NCBI GenBank assembly: GCA_017506865.1
Contig: JAFCMP010000212.1
Location: forward strand, 620,001 to 684,000
DNA length: 64,000 nt
DNA from: Tribonema minus
Lineage: Eukaryota > Sar > Xanthophyceae > Tribonematales > Tribonemataceae
Direction: 5' to 3'
Positions 55,763 through 64,000 of this stretch are shown piece by piece. A program made the position numbers and the translations under genes. How positions within the stretch are numbered: the stretch's first letter is position 1; every line of letters begins with the position of its first letter. Below the pieces are notes generated by a model, which was not told the origin of the DNA, did not search any database, and saw only the letters and a list, made by a program, of their open reading frames with translations.

Positions 55763-57342
55763 ATGCTGTCCCTGCATGCTGAAATCGCAGGCGCCATGCG
55801 AACAACGGCGGAACTGCTGTTCCTACTGAGCAGTTTTGCTGGCGCAGCGGCGTCTGCGGCGCACATGTCTTGGCGCCAGGTCAGTCAGGAAACCCAGCAG
55901 ACGTTGCTCACCGAGGCAGAACTGCAGAGCTTGCCCAGCTCGTCGGATCGACGCTGCGACGGCGATCAACCAGCGGCGTGCTGCATCGGGTCGCTCTCGG
56001 CTGGCGGGGCGGTTTCCTGGAAAAAAGAGCTCTGCCGTTTTCAGAGTTTCCTCCGTTATTCTGCAGTCGACGACAGTAGCAAGTCAGATCTGGCAACCAT
56101 GGCCGACGTAGCTTTGCAGCTTTCACAGTCCAACAGGACATTGGTGTTCGCGGGCGATTCCCTCACCGCACAGATAGGCGAGGGAGCAATATGCAGCTTC
56201 CTGCGGGCGCCAGGTTTTCGGCTAGACATGGGCAAAGAAGAGCGTTTATGGGCCGATGATCCTCGCTTCTGGTGGCGTGACAGGTCGGTTGTGATGCCGT
56301 TCACAGCGGGCTTCACGGATGCAGAGGGACAGCAACAAAGCGCCAAAATGCTAATTTGGCTCATGTATCGTCCGGAGTCCTGACCCCATGTTCAAGGGTG
56401 TGGATGCTTTGCTGCAGAATGCTCACATCTGGGTCATGAACTTTGGCCTACATTGGCTCATTACGGAGCAGGAGGACTATGCGGCCGCTGTCACCGAAGT
56501 GCTGCTTCGTGCACGCAGGCGCGTGCAACAAGGCCTCTCCTCCAGTAGCAGCAGCAATTATTATTATACAAACATCACACGCGACATCATGATGTGGCAG
56601 GGCACGGGTGAAGACGGCCATGGTAGCGGTGGCAATGACCGTCGGCAAGCTGCTCGTGATGAAAACCACAAAATCAGACGCAGACTCACACCCTACCTTG
56701 AAGATGTTCACACGCATCCGGCGGCCGCAGAGTCACAAGATAACAGCGACTCACTGGCAAAAATGGCTGGATTGGAGGATGACTTGGTGCCAAAGCATGT
56801 TGCCGGCTCACTGAGACGGAACATTGCTGTATGGCGCGAGACCAGCGCTCAACATCATGCGCTGGCACCAGGTGGGGAATGGGGGGGGGCAAATCCACAG
56901 CATCCAGACGCAGCCGCGCTGAACGCCACAGACAGTGCCGGCCTTGAAGCGTTCAAAGCACGCTTCATGTGCGGTCCCACCGAATGGTACCCTGATAATG
57001 TGCCCTACATGTGGCGTGAGCGTGTAGTTCTGCAAGCAGCAAGCGATGTCGGACTGCAAGTTGTGTTCACAAACCAAACAACAGCTGCCGAAGAGGCGGC
57101 GATTGCATGCGATGCCGCTGAGCTGTACATAGTGCCCTTTTACGAAATGACGAGGCAGCTGGGCCCGCATGGCCACAACATCGCTAGCGCAGATGGCAGT
57201 AATGGTGAGTGCACACTATTGCGGCTCACCATTTGTGTGGGAGCATGTTTACGACGGAATCTTCCGCGCAATAGACATAGACGACAGGCGCGCAGCACGG
57301 TGCGCCACTGGCACCTTTGCCGACGGCGGCATGGTGCGCTGA
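55763..57342 (+). pseudogene. Secreted GDS...CTH (PC-esterase/TBL-like) protein, two frame breaks
   Basis: The layout resembles PC-esterase/TBL acyl-esterases or acyltransferases, which modify glycans. The start at ATG 55763 (or 55796) gives a signal peptide (TAELLFLLSSFAGAAASA). Block I is VFAGDSLTAQIGEG, with the nucleophile Ser in GDS. The frame stops at MYRPES (56383) and resumes in another frame with MFKGVDALLQNAHIWVMNFG. Near the C terminus SNGECT is followed, in a third frame, by HYCGSPFVWEHVYDGIFRAI; rejoined by a 2-base change this is the family's CTH box (the usual D is E here). The stop is at 57340-57342. A GTGAGT inside the CTH box could mimic a donor, but the frame-shifted continuation is better supported. 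Either this is a young pseudogene or the assembly has two small errors; the rest is well preserved. Confidence 0.65.
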
Positions 57343-57399
57343 CGGTGCTGTGGACCGTCAGTGACGAGCGCGATTGGTGTGTATTGCAATGACCATGTG

Positions 57400-58217
57400 C
57401 GATGATCAATCATCTGCATAGACAGTGCTGTGTGTCTTCCTTCGCTGCTGCTGCTGTTGATTTGCTGTGACTTGCTGGCGTTCAATGTCCCAATAATTAG
57501 TGTATTCCGGCCTGTGTGTCAGCGATGCAATCATGTGCATCATGCATGTTGAAGCTTGTTGCCTGCGCATTTGCACCCAGGCAATTGACAATGATGGTTG
57601 ACAATTTCGCAATCATCATGATTGTACCGACATGCAACAGTTTCAAATTACCTGGGCGTAAAGGGTTACCGACACGGTGGCAGACCACAATCATGATGTG
57701 TGCGTATAACTCACCACTGTGACAGTTAATGTATTGTCTCCACTGGCACTTCCAGCAGTTAAAAATACGAGCAACCAACTTGTCAATGAAGAGACCCACG
57801 CAGGCACAAGGCTTGCGGCTATTATGATAGCTGCATATGCATGTAAGTTGTTGCAAGAACCGGAAGGCGAAAAACGATAGGCCACGTCAGTGCCCAGACA
57901 GGATCGTCAAACCTCAACTTGTGCTGAGCTCTGCGCTGTCATGCCTCAACAGAATCTGATGAATACTGGCAAGCTAGCTGGCTTATTGTTGAAGCATTGC
58001 CAAGTGCTGATGAAATGGTTGACAATGTGAGACAGATTTAGGCATTTTAGATGAAACCGAGTCTGATCCAGAGCAACAACAATTATTCCTAAAGTCTTAA
58101 ATCCGCCTACCTTCTGGCACAGTTGGAAGTGCCTCCAGGGGCGCTACCAGCTCTGTACCATGACAGGGCCTGGCAGTGCTTACATGGTGGTTGGCTGCTT
58201 GGTCATTGCAGTTACAC
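57400..58217. other. Intergenic stretch, nothing supportable
   Basis: AT-richer sequence with scattered ATGATTG words and short frames only. I see no gene or element here. Confidence 0.4.
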
Positions 58218-58358
58218 ATCGACCACAGTGGACTGCAGTAACTGTTAACCAGTTCTCAGTCTGAGTGCCTGACAGCCGCGGGACCAAAATTTGGTGTAAA
58301 TTGAACTGGTCTATCGACCACAGTGGACTGCAGTAACTGTTGACCAGTTCTCAGTCTG
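58218..58358. repeat. Direct repeat, 46-bp unit, 49 bp apart
   Basis: ATCGACCACAGTGGACTGCA through CAGTTCTCAGTCTG occurs at 58218-58263 and 58313-58358 with one difference. Confidence 0.9.
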
Positions 58359-58969
58359 TCGGTGAGTTGAGGCACAAACATTGGCACTTGTTGTTGTCAG
58401 TAAACCGAGCTCCTTGCGTATGAGGGCATAAAAAAAAAAATGATCGCTCACGCTGCAAGCGTGCTTACACTGTCAGCTCGCTCGCTAGCTGAGTGCAATG
58501 TTGGATTCAAGCCCGGACCGCCATTTTCAAATTTGAAAAATGCAGAAAAGTTGCAGATTTAAAATGCAGCTGGCAGTCTGCCATGAAGAAAATTCATCGA
58601 TCTGTGTTGTGCTTGTAGAACGTTCCAATGATTCCAATCCAGGGGGCCACTCATGGGCAGCATTATGTTTGTAAACATGTATCGATTCCGGGAATGTGCA
58701 TTAAAAAAAACCAAACAATTCAGCAAGACACTCTGTCAGCAAAACATAATGGCTCACCCATCAGCTGAGCATGCTGCAGGAGGCTCGCAGCTACCTTCAC
58801 CATCCGCGCACACCACAATGGTGGCCTACCTTGGGCTAGCGTGGGAGTTACAGGGCACACCCTTTCTCACGGCATCACGGGTTATTGCTGAGTCGACTCG
58901 GAGGTGGGAGCGGGGGCGGGTAGTCGACAGCGACTCCAGCAGCCACACACACGACAAACACATCAAGAG

Positions 58970-59095
58970 GCTGCCACACCCCAGTCCCCACAGTGGCAAC
59001 CAAGAGGACTTGAACCTGTAACCCCCCGCTTAGTGTCGTACAGGTACCGAGATGCTTTGTTTCGACAACACCTGGGCGCACATCAGCATTGACAA
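58970..59095 (-). mobile_element. tRNA-derived SINE candidate
   Basis: On the minus strand, GGTTCAAGTCC (complement of 59006-59016) fits the polymerase III B box. It is preceded by AAAGCATCTCGGTACC, which resembles the D-arm side of a tRNA, at about the right distance. The T stem pairs only partly and no full cloverleaf folds by eye, so this is not called a functional tRNA. Confidence 0.35.
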
Positions 59096-59472
59096 CCACT
59101 CTGGATGACCTCGCCAAATGGCACCCCCCCCCCCCTCCCTCTAAGTCCTCTCCAATCTGTACCCCCCTGGACTCCGCCATCATGCCATGGCATCATCATG
59201 CCATCATGCGGGCAGGCGCGCCACCATTGAATTGGCGTGGACGGCCCCTACTAGGCTATGCTGAAAAGCGCCGCCAATGCAAAGTTAGCCTTCCTCATAC
59301 CACAACAAATTGTGAACTGCACGGGAAAGGCGCGAATGGTATACTTTCAAGTTCACATTGAAGTTGATGAGCAAGACAAGACAACAATTCAACTTCATTT
59401 GATTGCTCAGTCTTTCCATCACGATTACCTTATAAAAAGTTCACCACATTGGAAACCTCTGAATCACATCAA

Positions 59473-59975
59473 TACTGTATCATCTACAATTAAGCCCATG
59501 GGGCGAGTTTTTTATGACTTTCCGAGCCCTCATAAAATGACGCCCCACCCTTAAATTTGGCTCATATAAATGTGCCCCCCCCCCCTTTATTCTCACATGC
59601 ATACGCAGCATGTACCCTCTGCGTACGTGTACTATGCACACTAAATGACTCACGCTACATCATGTAATGTGTGCGCCTGCATGTGCTGTCAGCAATGTGC
59701 AGAGCAGACAGAGACGCAGTTAAGCTGAGCTAACAATGCAGCCAAATCCACAAAAAGGCTCCGAGAGGCAGCAGCTGGCTTCCGAAAGCTGAACTGGTTT
59801 CAGGAGCGGCGTAGAAGCATGCTGGCACCTCATGATGGTGTTAGATGAGCTGAAATGGCTCAAACATTAATGCACCCCACCCTTCTTTTCTCCAAATATT
59901 AGTAGTGCCCCACCCCCCTTTTTTCGCTCACATAAAAAAACTCGCCCCATGGGCTTAATTGTAGATAATACGGTA
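59473..59975. mobile_element. MITE-like element, family 3, 503 bp
   Basis: The terminal inverted repeats are about 45 bp: TACTGTATCATCTACAATTA and on to GGGGCGAGTTTTTTATG at the left, and the complement ending GTAGATAATACGGTA at the right. C-rich and T-rich runs (CCCCACCC) lie just inside both ends. It has no ORF and no clear target duplication. Confidence 0.75.
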
Positions 59976-60292
59976 GGCTCTAAACCAGCGAAGGGCTTGA
60001 GAAATGCTGCCAAACTGACATCAAACGAGTACAAGGGGAGAACAGAACAAACTGGAGGCAGCAATACTGCTTGCAAAGCAGCCATGTCTCTTTTCAAACA
60101 TTGGTACTGTATTGTAATAGCGCACAGTGTCAAAGCATGAAAAGCACGCTGGCACGCAACCCCTCCACACGGGTTTGCCATGGTGGCTCAAGGAGAACCC
60201 TCTTGCGGGCCCACCAAAGCAGACGACTTGCTATTGTGACATGACTAATGGGTGAGTAATGTACAGCAGAACCTTGCTGCGTACAGAGAAGA

Positions 60293-60780
60293 ATGGCACT
60301 TAAAAGCCCAATTTCCAACACGGCAGGCTTTCTGCATCTCGCTTTTATACAGCCTACACGTACAGGCAGAGGCACTGGGGCTCGCCGACTTTCAGTAATG
60401 GTTTTGGTGAATCTGCCATCTTACAGAGCCATGCCCTGTCTCAATCTCAGTCTGCGGCTAAATATGCAGCAGGTGCTGCAGCAGCAGCTGCTGCAGCTGC
60501 AGCAAACAATTGTCCGACTGCCAGCACAGCAGCGCTGTGACACGCAGCAGTGCTGCATAGAGGCACTGCATGTCGCACAGAGCCTTGGCGCCGTCATGCG
60601 TTGTGTATCCACTGTTTGTCCCAGCTGCAGCTCAGATGCGGCAGCGGTGGGGTGTTGAGGCTACACCTTGGAACCATTCATTTGTGCCCGCAGGCGCTGC
60701 CTCTGCGAGTCAAAGCACAGAAAATTGTGCACAGGGTGAGCTGTTTTGGCAGACAGCATAGTGCCCATGATTGGGCCATC
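60293..60780 (+). CDS. Possible Gln/Leu-rich exons
   Basis: The plus frame 60293-60658 contains MQQVLQQQLLQLQQTIVRLP and EALHVAQSLGAVMRC, a helical Gln-rich stretch from CAGCAG/CTGCAG repeats. A second plus frame (60570-60761) reads MRQRWGVEATPWNHSF before a GGTGAGC donor-like site. They cannot both be used without splicing. No family is recognised. Confidence 0.25.
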
Positions 60781-61289
60781 GACAATGTGTGGCAAATCTT
60801 GTCATCAAGTGTCAGATCCACCTGCAGAGGCGTAGCATCCATTGGGTGCACTTGAGAGCTGGCAAGTGCATACACATGCATGAAACTGCATTGCAGAGTG
60901 CCTGTCCACTAACTTGAAACATGCCAGTGTCATAAAAGTGTTGATGAGCGTGGCCACCTGAAAAAACAACTCTTCAGTGGTGGTGCCAAACAGCAGAGTC
61001 GCGCGGGATGAGAAGGGCTAAGATGCTCACCGGGTGTAAACCCTACGATTGACATGCACTTGTAGCTCTGCCAAATTCATGTCGTTCAAAGAGTGCGTCC
61101 AACTGCGGTTCACTGCGACAAATTGATGACAGTTGCAGTCACGTCGCCTTTGTGAGATCAACAGACAGCCAATGCTCACCCACCAGCCATCAGTGGCGTC
61201 CATGTGCTGCTAAACTAGATTCAAAACTGCATCATGCTTCAAGTACCTCAAAGGTAGTGGGTGAATGAGCACAGCATCAGACAACCATG

Positions 61290-61645
61290 TCAATGCACAT
61301 GCCCCAGTGTCTTCAAAGCAAGATCAGTACTGATGCCATGAACGCTGAGTAGACGGTTTCTGCTGTCAAGTTGAGCACAGCAATCCCCATGGGGGTCATT
61401 GCAAAGGGGAGGCGCGTTCACTGGGGCAGTTTTCAGCTGCTCAGTTCTGAGCTGTTTAACAGCTTCGACCTCTGCTCTATGGAGGCCTAGCAGCACTTTT
61501 GGCACCGGATCTACACGCGGACCCTGACAAAACTGGCGAGGGACGAAACGTTTTCTGCGGCGTTCCGTTGGTTGCGGCGACGCGAGCGCAAATCCATTAT
61601 GAAGAAGAACGAAGTGCATAGCAGGCGATCTGTGTAGCCTTCTTA
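61290..61645 (-). CDS. Possible terminal exon, unassigned
   Basis: The minus frame 61691-61290 (133 codons) carries PAMHFVLLHNGFALASPQP and CCAQLDSRNRLLSVHGISTD and ends at a stop. The first 15 codons overlap a MITE terminus and are probably not coding. It may be the 3' end of the gene to the right. The identity is unknown. Confidence 0.3.
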
Positions 61646-61753
61646 AAATGCGTCCACCCCTTTTAATTAGCTCCGCAAAAAGCACGTCCACCCCCCCTTT
61701 TTACGCAGAAACAAAAAAGCCGTCCAGTGACCTTAATTATCGACAAGACGGTA
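61646..61753. mobile_element. Terminus of a family 3 MITE relative
   Basis: GCGTCCACCCC ... CAAAAAAGCCGTCCAGTGAC and CTTAATTATCGACAAGACGGTA match the right end of 59473-59975 in order (AAAAAACTCGCCCCATGGGC and CTTAATTGTAGATAATACGGTA). The left end was not found. Confidence 0.55.
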
Positions 61754-62010
61754 GCCAGCTGTGCTGGGAAAGATGATTTCAATACAACAGGAAGGGGGCG
61801 TTTACAAGGCCGGGGGGGCGGACCGCTGCAGCAGCAACAGGCATAGTACGCGCGGATGGCGATGCTAGATGCCTATAGAAGCAGTGACGGCGGCGTTGGC
61901 TGCTAGCAAGGCACTAACACTGAGTACTTGCTGCCACCAGCAGAACATCGCCTTCAGCAATTTTCAGGGCGGATTATGCGGGCTGTGGCCAAGAGAAAAC
62001 TACAAGTGCT

Positions 62011-64000
62011 TTACAAGGGGGAAGGGCAACATTGCCCACTTTGGCTTGCAACAATACCCATGAACGAGGGACCTTCATGAGCAAGTGGGCATTCAGCACG
62101 GCGCTTACCAGATTTGACTGCATTGACTGCATACACTTGCAAGACGATGGACATACTTTGGAGTAGGTTAGCATCGAGCTGGGGAGGGTGTCTATGATGA
62201 ACAGTGTACTTGGCAGCAGAATCAAATACTTCGGAAGTATGTAATTTCACAGCGTCCGAAAGCCTTGGCTTAGCGCTCATCATATGATAAAGCGATAAGC
62301 ACACGCTTATCACCACAGACTCTGCACTCCTCAATTATATCGGTCGCAAACATAGTGCACAAGCATGTGCGCAGGGTGCAACTTCGGCAATTGGTTGTCA
62401 CAATGCTAAGTTGAATCATGCAGCCACCTGCAGGTGCCCGCGCACTGCTGCTTGTACTCTGACGGCTGCCCGCCGTGACTCCTGCCGTGCCAGCGACTCC
62501 ATGGCGCGCTGCCGCCAGTCATTCAGCTCCTCCATTGACACAGATCTGCAGCATGCGGTCGCAGCAACAAGCATTGAAACCGACCACCTACAAGAACTGC
62601 TGCCCATCCACTAAAGTGGTTGGCAAAAGTGCCAAGGTGCTGCACAGGATGAGGTTTGAATAGTTGACATGGTAGCACTCGAACTAGTAGGTGCCCACTG
62701 CATAGGGTGCTGAAGAATTGTGTCATTCCGCTTTACCGACAAATCCAAGAAAGTCTGGATGTACTGTGCAGCAGCTCCGTGGCACGTATTGAGCTGCATG
62801 GACCCAGCATACTTGCCAAATGTTGCTTGTCATCTGCTAGGTGCTCATTGAGGTTCAGTAATCACGTAATAGCCTTCATTTATACAATGTAGCAGCGCTG
62901 ACACCAGCGCTGACACCAAAAGATCTGGGGAGGCGTCCGGCAGACCTGAAGACAGAAACATCTACTGATTTGTTGTTTGTTGCCACTTGATATTCGGCAG
63001 CCGCTCAGCTGAGCGGCAGAGGTAGCAATACGCTTTGAGTGCACATCAGCAAATGACAATGGTTGTGCTCCCCACATCACTGACCATGAACGCTCTAGCA
63101 TCCCGCAGATGCAGTGGCTGGATAAGTAATTAAAATACAAAAGGGTGTTTGGCAGCCCAGCGAGTGAGTATTCCGATTGCTATGTGGTGTCAGCTTTGAC
63201 ACATCCCGCAGTTGCTGGCTGCACTGACAACTTGTGAACAACAGTGAGGGCTACTGGAAAGGGCAGGGCTGGTGTCATCTACATCCGAGGAAGAGTTTGC
63301 CGCCACCTCGCCCCTCTCACAAACCCACTAGCTATGGAAAACCTGGGGCTTGACATTGAGCTCATTGCAGCCTCCAATTCACAAACATGATGCGTGCAAG
63401 AAGGTGCGCTGTGTGTACTGCCAATCAGTCTTGAACCATTGTGGTTGATGGCCACACCACATCCGGCTTGTTTCTTCCTCTTGTAAGTGTCTATCTGCAG
63501 TGCCTGTACGTGATGCATCATCTTTGTCCTTGCATGTTGAGTGCGCAGTGTGCGCAGCGTGTACCTCGTCACGGACAGACACGGCGCTCTTTGCAACTCT
63601 GAAAAACAGCTGTAGTTGGCACATTAAATAGGCCTCTGTGCCTGGGCATACGCCGAGCTAGAACATGCTGCTTCAGCCTAAGGTTTTACGCACCTCTCAC
63701 TAGTGCCGCTGGCACCACCCCCGCGCCACTGCAGCCACGACACCATCGGCCGCCGCAGGAAGCCGCTGCTGCCGCCACCGCAATCACTCCCTTCGCCAGT
63801 GGTGACACGACGGCTGCCACCGCGCTGGCTAGAGCCGCTGTGCCTTGCGACAGTGGCCCGCCCCTGTGCGCTGCTGCGTCCGACAGTGCCATCGCCTTGC
63901 TGAGCGTTGCCATTGGCACCACCGTCCCGTGCGCCCGTTTCCAGCGAACCGGTGGATGTGGCAGCCAGGCTCCGCGAGGAGGCGGAGGAGAGCTGCAGGC
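62011..64000 (-). CDS. Candidate multi-exon gene with an IQ motif, running off the right edge
   Basis: Several minus frames look like exons. The edge segment (64000 to about 63,705) is a Ser/Gly-rich disordered stretch (LSSASSRSLAATSTGSLE) ending at a GTGAGAG donor. 63110-62948 (GMLERSWSVMWGAQPLSFAD) ends CTTCAG/GTCTGC. 62535-62432 reads EELNDWRQRAMESLARQESR and AAVRVQAAVRGHLQ, an IQ-type calmodulin-binding motif, ending CTGCAG/GTGGCT. 62280-62011 reads HTSEVFDSAAKYTVHHRHPP. I could not prove that they belong to one transcript, and the phases are unchecked. An IQ motif after a coiled coil is common in cytoskeletal proteins, but no family can be named. Confidence 0.35.

Noticed and set aside
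1-64000. CRISPR arrays, bacterial operons, rRNA or complete tRNA genes
   Set aside because: No regularly spaced repeats, no ribosome-binding-site-led gene strings, no rRNA-like blocks and no full cloverleaf were seen; spliced genes show that the DNA is eukaryotic.

Overview
This window is nuclear DNA from a eukaryote, most likely a protist alga. Genes are split by GT-AG introns. The recognisable products are a Golgi nucleotide-sugar transporter, a GT92-type glycosyltransferase, a GDS/CTH (PC-esterase-like) secreted protein, and broken copies of two ciliary proteins (a dynein heavy chain and IFT144/WDR19). Degenerate TTAGGG-type telomere-like tracts are scattered through GC-rich stretches, and retroelements are abundant. 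A heterokont alga would fit all of this, but no marker gene proves the lineage.

Layout. 1-15.4 kb is GC-rich and carries Ala/Gly/Gln-rich triplet repeats and many telomere-like tracts. It holds candidate spliced exons on the minus strand (2.9-4.2 kb), a broken dynein heavy chain exon (7.0 kb), and a minus-strand spliced gene for a low-complexity protein (13.85-11.24 kb) with a decayed partial duplicate beside it (9.4-10.5 kb). 15.8-21.2 kb is an intact three-exon nucleotide-sugar transporter whose introns have collected MITE-like elements. 21.2-26.8 kb is repeat-rich with no firm gene. 26,822-37,784 is one LTR retrotransposon (LTRs, PBS, PPT, TTGC target duplication, decayed Ty3/gypsy RT) with a second retroelement and a MITE nested inside it. 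37.8-41.7 kb is repeat-derived. 41.9-44.8 kb (perhaps to 47.4 kb) is the glycosyltransferase on the minus strand, with a MITE in its intron and tiny retroelement tails just beyond its stop codon. 49.2-51.1 kb is an IFT144 pseudogene on the plus strand. 51.5 kb holds a copia-like gag fragment. 52.2-54.1 kb is a head-to-tail pair of retroelement copies. 55.8-57.3 kb is the GDS/CTH protein, with two frame breaks. 58-62 kb holds tandem repeats, a tRNA-like SINE candidate and a third MITE family. 61.3-64.0 kb holds candidate minus-strand exons, one with an IQ motif, running off the right edge.

The most interesting signal is a set of non-LTR retroelements (families A, B and C here). A and B end in a zinc knuckle plus a restriction-like endonuclease domain. 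Every junction that can be resolved joins the element's 3' tail directly to GTAC, inside a 10-13 bp target-site duplication. Because the GTAC is regenerated, new copies can land against older ones; this explains the arrays at 41.2-41.6 kb and 52.2-54.1 kb. A second theme is decay of ciliary genes (dynein heavy chain and IFT144) next to intact housekeeping glycosylation genes. Sequencing error is the main alternative explanation for the frame breaks, though the transporter and glycosyltransferase frames are clean.
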